In this document: positions 21,994-34,680 of the stretch, piece by piece
Position numbering within the stretch: position 1 is the stretch's first letter
Layout of the letters: each line of letters starts with the position of its first letter
DNA from: Camelus bactrianus
Taxonomy: Eukaryota; Chordata; Mammalia; Artiodactyla; Camelidae
Length of the DNA: 64,000 bases
Direction: 5' to 3'
Assembly (NCBI RefSeq): GCF_048773025.1
Contig: NC_133546.1
Span: 12,852,001-12,916,000 of the forward strand
The notes under the pieces: generated by a model
Told to the model about the DNA's origin: nothing
What the model saw: only the letters and a program-made list of their open reading frames with translations
The model's database searches: none
Translations under genes and position numbers: made by a program

Positions 21994-24601
21994 GTACAAA
22001 AATGGTCTGGAAGGAATATGCTAACATCACAGGGCACATTTTTTAACAACCAAAAACATAGTGGTAGCAAAGTTCGGTGTGGTTATAGGATTTTTCACAA
22101 CACAGGTACTTCACATATTTAGAGAGTAGGTAAATAACGCCTTATAGAAGCGTAAATGAAATCCAGACTTGGACTTAGTCTTTTGAAAAGTTTTACCAAT
22201 AGTATCTTCTCTTTAGAAAATCGTCAGCTTCCTGAAGGACATTTTGTAAAGACTATCGTTGCCATAACCCTTACAGGATCTGTACCTGGTGGCTAATAAG
22301 GAATACAAACCCAACGAGAAGAATTAGTATCAGTGAGTCAGACTGGCTGAACACAGCAGGAGGTGTCGCTAGGTGGCCTCTTGCAATTTTTTTTCTAGTT
22401 GAGACATGCTATTTGGAAAATTTGGCAAAACTGTCAGTTATAGGCAGACAGACTGAACATGAGAAGATTGTCTTTCCAGTCAGAGAATTTCCTTCCTCTG
22501 ATGTGAGATCTCTAGTAATTAATGTAAGGAGTAATGGCATTGTGGTTTTTACTGTAATAATATTTTCTTACCTCTTTATTATGGAAACTTTCAAGCACAC
22601 ATGTAAGTGCAGAGAATAAAATGATGAATTCCTGGGTACCAATCATCGAATCTCAAAGTTCATCAACATAGTAGACTTTACACATGAGTGAAGTATGCCT
22701 TAAAAGCTTTTTCGTTTAACTAGTTAGCAAGTCTCTAGAAAACCCGGCCTAATCTGTACAGCTAAATGTCAGTAGGCAAGACTTCCTATTTCTCCCTTTT
22801 GGAATTGGAAGAAATACGCAAAAGCTGTTAATTAATGAATGCCATGTTTTTTTCTTAAGATGTAGTATGTCATTCTGCTCATCCCTTTTATGATTTGAGA
22901 TTTTTTGGTAATATTAATTATCATTAATTTGTCTTTTTTAATTCTTTGGGCAACTTACTTATGTGTATTCCAAGCATCACTTCCTTGATGGCAGAGATTA
23001 GAGAGCCACGTGTGAGTGTTTTCTATTCTTTAGATCATCTTTTCTACAGTTCCTTTTCTGAAAAGAGACATCTATTTTTAGCATTCCCTTCCAGCACTCG
23101 AAATTATCACATGCACTAGCTTTTCAAAATTATGTTTCATCATTATTACTCCCACCTCTGCCCTTTGGATGTCTCTACTTTTATAGTTATGCATAAAGTC
23201 CTTGGTTGAGTTAATGTATTTCAGGATTTTTACAAAGTATTGAATTGGTATTTTGACAATATTTTTTTAAAACTCAGAGCATGTGGAATCATGTAAGTTC
23301 ACACAAGTTCCTTCATCCATTCAAATCTAGCATTTAAGCCATTTGTATGATTATAACTGTGGGTATTACATGGAATTCGGACCCCGTTGTGACCTGTGGG
23401 GCCCTGGGTACTTTGCTTCCATGGGCCTCTTCCTCTATAAAAAGGCTAAAAATTGTATTTGTGTTTTACAGCTGCTTTGGTACAGAGATTAATATAACCT
23501 GGGGTGGGTTCATGGTTATATAGAATTATTTTTTTTTCTTCTGATTTTAAAAGAAATTAAAGTTAAGACATTTTCTTGGGCCCGTAACAGCGGGCCCTCA
23601 GCACCGTGCCAGCAGTGCCTACTGAAAAAGTCAGTCCTGCACAGAATGGTGTTAGTTCCTCAAAACTAATCCTCCGGAAATCATCCTTTAAGCCCCACCC
23701 CTTGAAAAATCTCACTCTTCCCTTTAGGTCTAGATTTTTGGTTCACACTTCTATTCTTAGAAGTTGATGGCAGTAATTCTGGTTTTGTACAGGGAAATAA
23801 AATACCTTTTCTTATCAGTATATAATTGAATATAAATTAGGAAGTGCATTTCGAAGAGTTCAGAGTTAAGGAATATGAAAACAGAACAGTTTCTGTAGAA
23901 AATATTATTTGTTTTGCTTGGGGGTGTGTGTGTGTGTGTGTTGTTGTTCTTTTTTGGTTTTTGTTTTAAATCTTACCTTGGAAGATGGGAGACCATTTTG
24001 CTGCTTTTCTGGATTTCGCCTCCATTTTAAAAGAAAACCTTGTAGCACTGGAGAATTGTCACAGAAAGCGAAAGTAAAATTCTTAGGAAGACCTTCAGAA
24101 ATGTGAGGTTAAAAATACGTTATATAAAAAGCAAAAATAATCTAAATCAAGTAAAATGAGTATCAGTTTGGGAGGAAAAAACTCAACCCAAAGAAGCAAT
24201 GTTTTGAAAGAGAGAGAATCCTCTTTAAATTGACCCAAAAAGATTTGATCATGTGATGTCTTTACTGTTATTAGTCACAAGCATCACAATCTTAACACTA
24301 AAGCAATAAAACAGTCGGAATAATAGGATAACACTAAGGCATGGTCTTTTCTCCTTACTTGTCCGCTATGTAAAATGTGCTTTCCATAAGTTCTTCATTA
24401 TATAATATCTGATCTTAAGTAAGAGAAAAATTAGGAAGTTCAAATAATTTTTATAATCTATATACCACTCTTGAAGGAAAAGATGATGGGGAAATGTTCT
24501 TTTGGTGAAAGACTAAGGAAGTGCTGGGTTTTGCTGTGAGATATGGTCTTTGCAGAGGCCGGCAGGATGTGTGAACTTCAGCTTTATTTCTGTTGTTCCA
24601 G
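21994..24601. other. Intron E6-E7 (2.6 kb)
   Basis: A MIR at 23375, a TG run at 23926-23941 and a possible L1M piece around 22555-22700 (GAAACTTTCAAGCACACATG). The rest is AT-rich and unassigned. Confidence 0.5.
23375..23515 (-). mobile_element. MIR fragment
   Basis: GGGCCCTGGGTACTTTGCTT and GGGCCTCTTCCTCTATAAAA are the reversed MIR. Confidence 0.5.
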
Positions 24602-24793
24602 AACATGCTGGTGGAAATAGAGCAGAAGGTGGTGGCCTTATCAGAGCTCTCAGTGCACAATGAAAACCTGCTGCTGGAGGGCAAGGCTCACACGAAGGAT
24701 GAGGCTGAGCAGCTGGCAGTCAAGCTGAGGACCCTCAAGGGGAACCTCCTGGAGCTGCAGAGAGCGCTGCATGACAAGCAGCTCAACATCCAG
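24602..24793 (+). CDS. SYNE1: SYNE1 exon E7 (64 codons)
   Basis: Acceptor tttatttctgttgttccag|AACATG; donor ATCCAG|gtgagg; phase 0-0. It encodes NMLVEIEQKVVALSELSVHN, then ENLLLEGKAHTKDEAEQLAV, and ends LLELQRALHDKQLNIQ. This supplies helices B and C of the repeat opened by WLLSTKATLD in E6. The segment is nearly identical to human nesprin-1 as I recall it (KLRTLKGNL here, KLRRLKGSL in human). The next intron, 8.1 kb, is the longest in the window and is filled with L2 and L1M fossils. Confidence 0.96.
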
Positions 24794-25169
24794 GTGAGGC
24801 TCCAGTCTCGACAGTAGCATGTTGTGCAAGGACAGCCGCATCCTTGCGTCTAGTCTGCCCCTTATGAGCACAGGATGCGCAAAAGGAAATGCTGAGGAAT
24901 GATACGTACTTACATACTTACCTGCTTTACACACACTTTGGCGTAGGTTTTCAAATAGGTTTTGTAGGAACTATTTGGATCCAGAGACCTGAAAATTGCA
25001 CCATAGGAAAAAAAAGAAAATGAAAATAATTACCAGAATCTAGCAAATACAACATTTTTTTAAAAAAGGCAAAGATAGGTCATGGATTAAGATGCCTAAT
25101 GACACTTTTAGATTTCTCTTTTATTTCTCCTATATTCTACTTTTCAGATACATTCAGACTGTTTTATTT

Positions 25170-25640
25170 AGTGCCCACAACTTTAGACTTGTCATATATT
25201 CCAGATGAATTGAAACTTTTCACTATCATGCAGTGACCTTAACATTCCCCAATAGTGATTTTTGTTTTATATGACTAGAGCTTTTTTTGGAAGTATTTGC
25301 CTGCTATATTTTCAACTTTCCTTTGATTTCACCCCTTCTGTATCCTTATATTTAGATTTGTTTTTATGAAGAACATTTAACTATATTTTGTTGGTTTTAG
25401 ACTTTAATCAGAAATCCTCTGATTTTTAAAGGGCAGGTTTAGTCCATTTACATTTATTGTGGTTATTGTTATGTTTGAACTTTTATTATCTTACTTTTTG
25501 TTTCTATTTTTGTATATTGCTCTTTCTATTCTTTTTCCTTCTTAACCTTTGTTTATAAGTGATTGAACACTTTTCTTTGTTTTTTCCTCTACTTTTTACC
25601 ATGCATACCTAATAAATTCTAAGTTAATATCTTAATTTCC
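25170..25640 (-). mobile_element. L1M ORF2 fragment
   Basis: TTTAGTCCATTTACATTTAT, TTATTGTTATGTTTGAACTT and a T-rich run match L1 ORF2 in reverse. Diverged; edges approximate. Confidence 0.55.
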
Positions 25641-25784
25641 TTCCGGGTGAATTTAAGAAACTTAGAACATGTTCAAACTTCTCCCCATGCACCTTACACA
25701 CTATTATTGTCTAATATTTTTATTTCATTTTTTAAAATCTCTGCAAATTAGATATCACTATTATTATTATCTTATACAAAAATT

Positions 25785-27225
25785 AAGCAAATATTTATCA
25801 AGAAGATATGTGCCAGCAACTATTCTATATGATAGAGTGAAGAGCGTGGATGACATCTGTCTGTATCTGTACATCTATGTATCCCATCTTCAGAGGATTA
25901 TGGTTGGGGGAGAAAGATAATAAGTAAAATTAAGGCACATTATTATATTCTAAGTAGAAGATGATAAGCGCTGCAGGTGAAACACCATAAGACAGGTAGA
26001 CAGAGAAAGGTGGGGTGGATTTGCAGTTTTAAATGGGATGCCTCAGGTTATGTTTGAAGAAGTGTCCCATGTGCACTTGGAGAAAGAGAGTTCCAAGCTC
26101 AGGGGGAAACAAGGGCAAAGGCTTCTAGATGGGCTCTTACCTGATCTGTTCAAGGAGCCCAGTGACTGGAGTGGAGTGAACAAGATGAGAGTGAGGTCAC
26201 ATAGGTAACAGGGGCCCAGGATACAAAGGACCTTGTAGGTATCATATGTACTGTGGCATTTATTCTGGGGGAAATGAGAAGCATTGGAGTACTGGGGAAC
26301 AGAGGAGAGACAAGATCAGACTATAATTGCTGTAAGGGACTAGAGTGGAAGCTGGGAGACCAGTTAGGAAGTTAGAGGTGATGAGAATTTATCAGATTGT
26401 GGATAACTGGAAAAATGAAAACTCTCGAGGAATAGAACTGGGGGAAGGAGGAGCAGTTAGGCCAATGGTTTCATCTGGTTTGAGACGCCTATTCAGCGTC
26501 AAGTAGTGGTTGGAATTCAGGAGACAGACCTAGACTGAGTCATGGGCCTCTAGATGGTCCTTAAAGGCATGAGACTCAATGAGATCACCAAGTGAGTGAG
26601 GAGAGATAAAGAGGACCAGGGTCCTAGAACCAAGCCCTGGGATGCTCCAGTGTGAAAAGTTTGGAGGATGTGGAGGGACCCACACAAAAAAAGTAAAAAG
26701 GAGAAAGCAGTGAGGTGGGAAGAGGGCTGAGACTCGTGTTCCTGGAGGCCACTTGAGGATAAGTGAGGTACAGAACTGACCACTGGATTTAGCAACATGC
26801 AGGTCTTTTGTGACGTCAACTTCAGCTGTTTCGGTGAAATAGTGGAGGCAAAAAGCACTCTGAAGTAACAGTGAGAATGGAGAGAGGAACTGGGGGGGCA
26901 GAGTGCAGGAAACTGAAGACTGTAAAGGGGAGCAGAGGAGGGGAGTAAGCTGTAAGTAGTAGCTTAGGAAAAGTGTGTTCTCTTTTAAGATCCGAATAAT
27001 AATCACATGTTTACAAGGAGATGGAAACAACTGAGTAGAGGAAAAACTGATGAAAAAGAAGTGAGATTGCAGGAACAGTCTTGTATAGAAGGGAGAAGAG
27101 AGGACCAAAGAGGAGGGAGGGAGTGGTCCTGGAACCGCTGTCAGGAGGGAAGGAGACGTCTGTATCTTAGTACAGATGTTGGTGGGGACAGGGCACAAAC
27201 GCTGTGGTGGGAGCTTAATGGACAT
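25785..27225 (-). mobile_element. L2 LINE, 1.4-kb 3' part with reverse-transcriptase remnant
   Basis: The minus strand from 27225 to 26530 stays open for 231 codons and reads as L2 (CR1-clade) reverse transcriptase. VTKDLHVAKSSGQF, GLGSRTLVLFISPHSLGDLI and ESHAFKDHLEAHDS correspond to the L2 VTNDLHVAKSNGQF, QGSVLGPLLFSIYTHSLGDL and HGFKYHLYADDS blocks. The catalytic YADD is changed to EAHD, so it is inactive. The rest (25785-26530) is the distal part and 3' UTR. Confidence 0.8.
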
Positions 27226-27289
27226 TCACTGTGATTACTTCTGTTTTCTCGTTGTGTAATGATTTTGGGGGCCAAACTACGTATTTTCA

Positions 27290-28620
27290 GTTCTTTGCTA
27301 ATCATATGAGTATATGATCTGGAACATCAAACCTAGTCAACAGAAAACTATTAAGCAATGGAACAATTTAGTAAGATGACTGGCTTATTAAAAAGATAAA
27401 ATTGAGAATCCATATCTTTCCTATATATAAATAAAAAGTTAAGAGAAATAATATACAATAATTTTCCATCTATAACATGAACAAAATATAAAATACTTGG
27501 AATCTCAACATTTTAAAACCTGAGTAATACAAAAAAAAATGTAAAAAATGGAAATAAACTTGATTTTTAGATAGGAATACAATGTTTTAAAGATGTCAAC
27601 TTTTCTTCTAAAACATAAGTTTAAGTTTTTCTAAAATAAATACTAACTGTATACTTTTGAAATGTGACAAAATGATACCAGGTTTACCTGGAATTAAGTA
27701 AACATGAAAATAATCATAAAATTCTAAAAATGAAGAGTTATGAAGGGTTAATTATTCTTATATATTGAAATGCAATATTACAATAATTAGAATAGTTTGG
27801 TATTGGCACAATAAATGGATGAACAAAAAATTAGAATAAATGTTCCTGAAAGAGACCCCAGGATATAAGGGAACTTAATAAATGTTTAAGGTAGCATTTC
27901 AAATCAGTAGATAAAATAAGATTCACTGTGTAAATAATAATATAGTAATAGGCAAACCACTTGAAGTATGATAAGCTAGATTTCCGATTCCATTCTTTAC
28001 AGAAAAAAAAATGCAGCACAGATGGATCAAAGACTTAATGTGAAAACCAAATCTCAGAAGTTCTGGATATATGGATATTAAATAAAACAAAACCTGAGGA
28101 TGGGAAAGGCCTTTGCCGGTATGCCCAAAACCCAGAATTTTAGTTTCTTTGAAATTACTGAACAGAAATGAAAAACTTTTGTCTGACCAAGAAAATAGTA
28201 GTCAGATAAAAAGATGTGAACAAATAAGGAAGAAACTATGCAATTCACATGGCCAGGAATTGGTTCCTTTAATTTCCAGAAATCTTCTGTAAATCAGTAA
28301 GAAAATAAGAAAAGGTCACCTGAGAGAATTACAGACAAACAATATGAAGAGATAATTCAAAGGGAAAGAAATACAAACAGCCAAGGAATATATGAAAAGA
28401 TATTTGAACTCACTATTGGATAAGTAAATGCGAATAATGACAACAGTTTGTCACTTTGAATTTACACTTTAAAATGCATGTGCAATCTGACTTTGCGAAT
28501 TAAAGCGAAAAGCCAAATGTTAAAAGTATGAAAGTCGAACAGAGCTAGAAGGTTTTTCTAACTGTGAGAATATACCACAGTTTAATTCGTTTTATAAAAG
28601 GTATTGACAATCTAATGCAT
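27290..28620 (+). mobile_element. Old L1M body
   Basis: A-rich sequence with L1 phrases on the + strand: TTTGGTATTGGCACAATAAA, CAGATGGATCAAAGACTTAA, CTTTTGTCTGACCAAGAAAA and ATATTTGAACTCACTATTGG. Heavily decayed L1M of an early subfamily. Confidence 0.65.
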
Positions 28621-31048
28621 GATGATTTTTTTTCCCCAGTGATGGTGTGTGAATGAATTTAATCTCTAAGGAAACTGAAACAAAGGGAAAGACGTCAAGG
28701 TTTCTTTTCTGGGATAGTTATTATTTATAAATCTCCAACTGTGCCATAAGCCTGGAGGCAGGTAGGAAAGGAAGGGATCCCCTGGTACGCAGGCACATCT
28801 AGGGATTAAACAGGGGGAGGGGTGGGGGCACAAATTCCAAGGCCTCAGGCCTGGGAAGGGAATGTAAAGGAGCGAAGCTGACCCAGCCAGGACCTGCGCC
28901 AGCTGGTCTCATGTCAGAGAAGCAGCTGCTACTCCGCTCCAGCTCTTGTCATACAAGAATTTATAGGCAGCATCGCTCCATCTCCCAGAGAAAGAGTATT
29001 TGGATTTCTATCTAAAATTTCCCAATTTTAAAACACTGACATTTAATTCTAAAATGTCTAAATAATTTGTGTGCCAAACACAGCACATCTGGAAGCCAGA
29101 CTTGGTTCTTGGACCATCATTTTGGAACTGCTTCTCTGAGGTCTCCCCATCCTGGCCCACCTCGGGCAAGGTTCTTGAACTTCCCCCAGTTTTTCTCATT
29201 CATGAGTTTTCTCACTCATAAGATAGGGATTATACTGGTATTTAACTTAAAAAAAAAAAAAAAACCTGAGGGTTTTAATACAAGAAATGTTCACAGTAAG
29301 TGCTCAGACCTCAGTATGATAGTAACAGCAATGAACAGCTTGCAAACCACGTTCTTTGGGAGGAAAGAAATTCCTGACATGCTCCAAGGTCAGGTTCGAG
29401 GCTGGTGGGGCCGGGCTGAGCACACTGCAGCCACCTGGGGTGTCCGCACCCAGCAGGTCCTGCCCGTGGCCACAGAGATTCTTCCAATTGACTCAAGTAC
29501 TGATTCTGCCCACAAGGGTAAGCATTCCTAAGGATACTGTTGTGTACAGTGTCAACCCAGAAAAATGTGGCAGTGTTTTTACTGCACTGAAATTGGTGCT
29601 TGTTTATTTTAAAATATCTATAAATTCCATCATCTTTCTGTCTCATGAGTGTCCAGCATATAAAACACTGATTTAAAAAAAAAATACAATTAGAGCTTTA
29701 TAAGGAGATTATTTTTCCAATTGCAGGAATAAAAGGAGCCCTGTTTACATTATTATTGCTGCAAAAAGGATCATTTCCCTGTCAGTAAAAAATTCGGAGT
29801 TGATCTGATATTAAAAAAATAATTTTCCATTGAATGTAGATGTCAGTGAAGTTGAGCCCTTCAGTTGAGGTTTGCATGATTCACGAGGGCTGGAATACCT
29901 TCCAAAGTCATGTGTAGCCATAAACACATCATTTCTCAGTGCTACTTATCTATAAAATGGTCGTATCTATCATGACCATTCTTTTTAACTAATTGGACTT
30001 CCGCGCGTATCAGTGAATAATCCATTTAGTTCCCTCTATCCCACCCAAAGTAGTTTCCGTCTCAGTGTGACACAAGCATGTAATAATCTCTCTTGAATTT
30101 GTAATAAGTTTAGGTCATTTTCACACATCATCATTCATCCAAGGAGCAGAGTTAATTCTATATAAATAATGAAGTGCTTTATAAAGAAGTGTTTTATTTA
30201 ATTTTTAGCATTCGCCAATCCTCACTAATCTTCCAAGGAATGTTCCTGGCAAAAGTGGCGACTCTTCTAGTATTTCCAAAATAAATAGTTTATATAGCCC
30301 CACCTGAGGAGGGGACTCTGGGGACAGAAGCCACCTTATTTCCCATTCCCTAGATAGGTCAGAAAACTGTGATTAGACCTCAGAGAATGTAATTACCATC
30401 ATTTACCCTCATTTTATTCCTTCTGTCAGTGCCTTCGTATCCCAAGGGGAAAGGGAATGAAATTTGAACAGATTCTTAATCATTTTTGCTTCCTGTGGTC
30501 CAAGTGTTATGTTTCAAAACGATGAAATCAGCCAGAGGAAAATTCACTAACTGAAAAACCAAACCTAACCACAGAGAAAATACATAACTAGGTATCTGCT
30601 TTTGATGCTGCATAATTTTTTTTTCCCCTAAAGCTGTGGATTCAATTAGTCAAGTAAGATACCCCTTCTTAGATTTTGTCCCAGAATCTAAGGATGTGTC
30701 TGTGCATGTAAAAGTGGTAGAGCTATTCTTAAGACCTAACATTTCAATTGTTATTTTTCCGTGCATAAACTTGGTGTGAGGAATTCGAAAGCAAAGCCCT
30801 CAGTCAAACTAGAGTAACCTTCGGAGAAGAGCGAGCTGGTGCTCTGGGAAGTTTCCACGGGAGTCTTCAGGCTGGGCTCTGGAAAAAAAAAACCTTTGCC
30901 GAAGAGTTAAGCAGAGAGGAAGTGGCTGAAGCCACAAAAGAGAGTCAGCAGGTCATGGCCACCGCCACTGTTTGGTCAGCTTTCAATCTCTCCCCTCTTT
31001 GGGGTCATTCTCTACAGGTCCCCTCCACCTTTTTTTATGTCACATTTC

Positions 31049-31186
31049 TTTTTTTTTTTAATTTATTGGAGGGAGGGGGAGGTAATTAGAGGTTATTTAC
31101 TTATTTACTTTAATGGTAGTGGGGATTGAACCCAGGACCCCATGCATGCTAAGCATGCGCTCTACCACTGAGCTATGCCCTCCCCT
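31049..31186 (-). mobile_element. Vic-1-type tRNA SINE (camelid)
   Basis: Nearly full-length reverse copy: T run, GGATTGAACCCAGGACCCC, GCATGCTAAGCATGCGCTCT, ACCACTGAGCTATGCCCTCC. TCTCTACAGGT occurs just before the extended T-rich tail (31009-31019) and directly after the head (31187-31197), a likely 11-bp target-site duplication. Confidence 0.9.
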
Positions 31187-31914
31187 CTCTACAGGTACCT
31201 TTTGACCTGCTGTTTCATCCTTGTCTGGAAAAGCCAGGGTCTCTCAGAGCTTATTCTGGGTAGATGGAGCATTCTCAGATGGAGGAGACAGTTTAATGGG
31301 GAAATGTGTGGGCTTCAGTCCTGGAAGAACACCACTTCATACCTCCCACCTGCAGGAAAATCACTGCCTGTCTGGAAGAGACACTCCTGGGAGGCTGGGG
31401 AGTGTATTGAACTGGGTGTCACTAGTCGCCTATTTGGAAGGTCCTGCCAAGTGCAAATAACACTTTGTAGACGAAAATCAGCCCCGTTGTTCTTCCTACA
31501 CCACTTTCTCTTCCTGGGAAGCTGGGGCATCTCAAAGGAAAGGAGGTACCCATGAGCTCAGGTGGCCTAGAATCTGGGAGAGGATCGTGTATCCCAGCAC
31601 CTGCAGGTTTCACCGTTTCCTTCACTTCGAGCACTGATACCATAGTTGCAAAGTTCAGGATCTCAACATTATCACATTTTATAATTTAATCATGAGATTC
31701 GAATGACTAAGACAGGCAGTAATAGTGTAACATTCTGAAAATAAGAGCAAGAGAAGCGGCTTTGTGGGCAGTGAGGTCGGATGAGTTGGAGTGGCTGGAT
31801 CCCATTCCATGGTCAGATCCGGCAGAGAAGAACCAAAGGACAGGGGAGCCACAGCTCTGGACTTCAACCACAGGATGACTCCTGAATGGAAGCCGCCTAA
31901 AGAATGTTCCTGTT

Positions 31915-32305
31915 CTCTGCGCCCACCCCTGCCCCTCCCTGTGTTCCAGCCATACTTGCCCCTTCTCTGCTCTGAGATGCCAAGTTCCTTTCCCCTTAGG
32001 GTCTTTGCTCCAGCTATCTGTTCCCTGGAGGAGCCTGCCCCTGGATCTTTGCCAGCATTCAACACGGTTGCCACCTGTGAAGAGGCCTTCCCTGCCCAGC
32101 CTAAGAAACCCCCCCCCCCCACCTTCCATCGCATTATCTAGTTTAACATTCTTTGCAGCTCTTACCACCATCGCGGTTTATCTCGTTTACCTTTTATTTC
32201 CCCAGGAGGGCCCTTGTCTGGCTTCTTGGCAGAATGTACCCAGTGTCCAAAACAGTGCCGGACACACAGTGGGTGCCAATAAATACATAGTAAATGAGTC
32301 ATGTT
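31915..32305 (+). mobile_element. L2 3'-end fragment
   Basis: GGTCTTTGCTCCAGCTATCT, GAAGAGGCCTTCCCTGCCCA, then AACAGTGCCGGACACACAGT and GCCAATAAATACATAGTAAA trace the L2 3' end on the + strand. Includes a C run at 32109-32120. Confidence 0.75.
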
Positions 32306-32880
32306 AAAATGGTGTCATTTACCCTGGGACTTATAAGTGTATGTAAGTAGAAAGGCTCTCATTCAGACCTAATTCTATTCTGATATGCAGTAGTTTAGGG
32401 CCTTTTAAATCCCATCAGAATAATCTAGCAGAAGGGATGAATTCCTGCCTAGGTCCTAAGTGATTGCTTTCTCCTCCAGCCACACTTTGTGGAAGCCAGC
32501 AGTGGCAGCAGATGGCAGCGGGGTCTAGTCCTGGTGGTGAGAGTAGACGAAGTAAGATCTAGAGTTATATTCTTGTGGAAAAAATTCTGGAATACTATCT
32601 GCTGACCACATCAGTCAGCTAAAAAGCCTAGCCTCTAAATGACAGTTTTTCCCCTCAAATATTTCTGAGTATAATCATCTATTTATTGTCCTCTCTCTTG
32701 CAAATGCCGTAAATTCGATGGGTTTTGTGTTACCTTTTATTTTTTTTAATGTAGTTTCACGTCCAAATGGAGCCACTTTGGTATCATTGTACAAACCACA
32801 CTGAAGCAGCCGTCACTCCATTTTGGTTAAGGTCTTCCTGTGGGTAGTATGATTCTTGATTTCTGCCTCATTTAAAGCAG

Positions 32881-33012
32881 GGAACAGCACAGGAGAAGGA
32901 GGAGAGCGATGCTGACCTGGCTGCCACTCAGAGCCCTGGGGTTCAGGAATGGCTGGCTCAAGCCCGTACCGCGTGGACCCACCAGCGACAGAGCAGTCTC
33001 CAGCAACAAAAA
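32881..33012 (+). CDS. SYNE1: SYNE1 exon E8 (44 codons)
   Basis: Acceptor ctgcctcatttaaagcag|GGAACAGCA, with an interrupted pyrimidine tract; donor CAAAAA|gtaaca; phase 0-0. The peptide GTAQEKEESDADLAATQSPG is a polar linker. It is followed by VQEWLAQARTAWTHQRQSSL, a helix A with two Trp residues spaced for a spectrin core, then QQQK. Human has TTWTQQRQ where this has TAWTHQRQ. The linker is the least conserved part. Order and phase are as in human. Confidence 0.95.
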
Positions 33013-33937
33013 GTAACACACTTCCTGCCTCTCTAGCCTACAGATCTGCCAAGCAAACACCTTGAGAGGAATGTTTTAGGAGGACAAGTTCCTTCTGTAT
33101 TAAAAACAGAGTGCCCCTTTATCTTCTTTTTTGGACAGAAGCAAGACCTGGCTAACTGTTTCCATGTACTTACTGGTGACCACTGAAATGACTGGTCATT
33201 TTAAAATCTGTTCCCCAAGAAAAGCTTGTGCTTAAACTAGTGTAACTCAATTATAATCTGCCTGATCAAGGTTACCTACTCTGTTTTCAATTTTGCCTCG
33301 GTTCAAGTCTCAAAACCTCAGGAAGGCCTCTGAGAATTGATAAATGTCAGAGTTACTTGCTTTTTAAAGAAATGAAATTTATTTTCCACCATGGCAAAAT
33401 AGGATTGCAGTTACTTCCTAGTGCAGCAAATGAGTTTTGATGACTAAGAATGATATCTCACGGATAACCTAACTCTATGTGTAGGGCATATTAAAATATT
33501 TTATCAAAGAGTAAAGGTATTTATCATAAATAATGAAAGTAAAACTGAACCCATTGCTGACCCAGTGTATCAAGTAAGTAGGGGATTGAAGAGAGCTGTT
33601 TCTCTCAAGGACCTGCCTCAGCTAGAACAAGGCAATCTTGATTTTGCAAAGTGAAAGTGCACTTTGTACCACTTGGGGGCACCATTGCCCAGCAAAATTT
33701 TCTTTTCCCATTGATTTTTCCAAGATTATTCAGAGATATCTTTTATCAAAGCCAAAGAAAACTCAGAGGATTTGGAGTCATGTCCAAGCAGTTACCTAGA
33801 CCACACCTTTTATGTAATGTGAAAACTCAAAAACTTACTACCAAAGTTCTCCGAGAATTTTCTAGATATAGAACCATGATTTGAACGATAATCATCAAAT
33901 AACAAATGTTTTCTTACTTGCCCTCTTCCTTGAGCAG
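33013..33937. other. Intron E8-E9 (0.9 kb)
   Basis: No repeat or regulatory element recognised. Confidence 0.6.
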
Positions 33938-34047
33938 GAGTTGGAACAGGAATTAGCAGAGCAGAAGAGCCTCCTCCGGTCAGTAGCCAGTCGTGGAGAA
34001 GAAATCCTAACCCAACACTCAGCTGCAGAAACCTCTGGTGGTGCTGG
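33938..34047 (+). CDS. SYNE1: SYNE1 exon E9 (36 codons + 2 nt)
   Basis: Acceptor ctcttccttgagcag|GAGTTGGAA; donor GCTGG|gtatgt. It enters in phase 0 and leaves with two bases of a Gly codon that is completed by the C opening E10. The peptide is ELEQELAEQKSLLRSVASRG, then EEILTQHSAAETSGGAG. It continues the helix of E8. About 30 bp past the donor starts an old L1 3' end on the opposite strand (see 34078-34680), so the intronic flank available for splicing signals is short. Skipping E9 alone would shift the frame. Confidence 0.95.
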
Positions 34048-34077
34048 GTATGTTTCTCTCTTTCGTTCTTTATTGGG

Positions 34078-34680
34078 TTTTTTTTGACATTTACTAGTTT
34101 GTTTTATTTTTTAGATTCAACATATGAGTCATATAATACAGTATTTGTCTTTCTCTGTCTGACTTATTTCACTAAACATAATATCATCCAAGTCCATCCA
34201 TGTCGTTGCAGATGGCAAAATTTCGTTCCTTTTCATGGCTGAGTAGTATTCCTGTATGTGTGTGTACGTACCGCATCTTCTTTATCCATTCATCTGTTGA
34301 TAGACACTGAGGTTGCTTCCATAGCTTGGCTATTGGAAATAATGGTGCTATGAAAATTGGGGTGCATGTATCTTTATGAATTAGAATCTTTCATTTTCTT
34401 CAGATATATACCCATGAGTGGAATTGCTGGATAATATGGTAGTTTTATTCTTAGTTTTTCTGAGGAACCTCCATACTGTTTTCGACAGTGGCTACACCAA
34501 TTTATATTCCCACCAACAGTGTAGGAGGGTTCCCTTTTCTCTACGTCCTCACCAGCACTTGTATTGTGTGGTCTTTTTGATAATAGGCTTGTTGATAGGT
34601 GTGAGGTGATATCTCATGATAGTTTTGATTTACATTTCTCTGAGTGACAGTTTGTCTTTCTCTTCTCGTCACTGTTTTCC
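34078..34680 (-). mobile_element. L1 3' part, opposite strand, abutting E9
   Basis: Reads as the reversed L1 3' end and ORF2 end: TTCAACATATGAGTCATATA, CAAGTCCATCCATGTCGTTG, CATTCATCTGTTGATAGACA, GTATATACCCATGAGTGGAATTGC-like phrases and CACCAACAGTGTAGGAGGGT. It begins about 30 bp after the E9 donor. The 5' side is truncated near 34680. Moderately diverged. Confidence 0.8.

Larger units (their letters stand above)
24794..32880. other. Intron E7-E8 (8.1 kb)
   Basis: L1M (25170), L2 with RT remnant (25785), L1M (27290), Vic-1 SINE (31049) and L2 end (31915). 28630-31000 and 31200-31900 are largely unassigned; 29690-29830 is an AT-rich, well-preserved-looking stretch with a GTTTAC core. Confidence 0.55.

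Noticed and set aside
26530-27225. 231-codon minus-strand ORF as a host gene
   Set aside because: The peptide follows L2 reverse transcriptase block by block, with the catalytic motif lost.
29067-29531. 154-codon + strand ORF in the E7-E8 intron
   Set aside because: Contains a poly-Lys run from an A tract, no domain, no splice sites in phase with E7 or E8; consistent with chance.
31679-32171. Overlapping minus-strand ORFs of about 150 codons
   Set aside because: They lie over an L2 3' end on the other strand and show no protein family.
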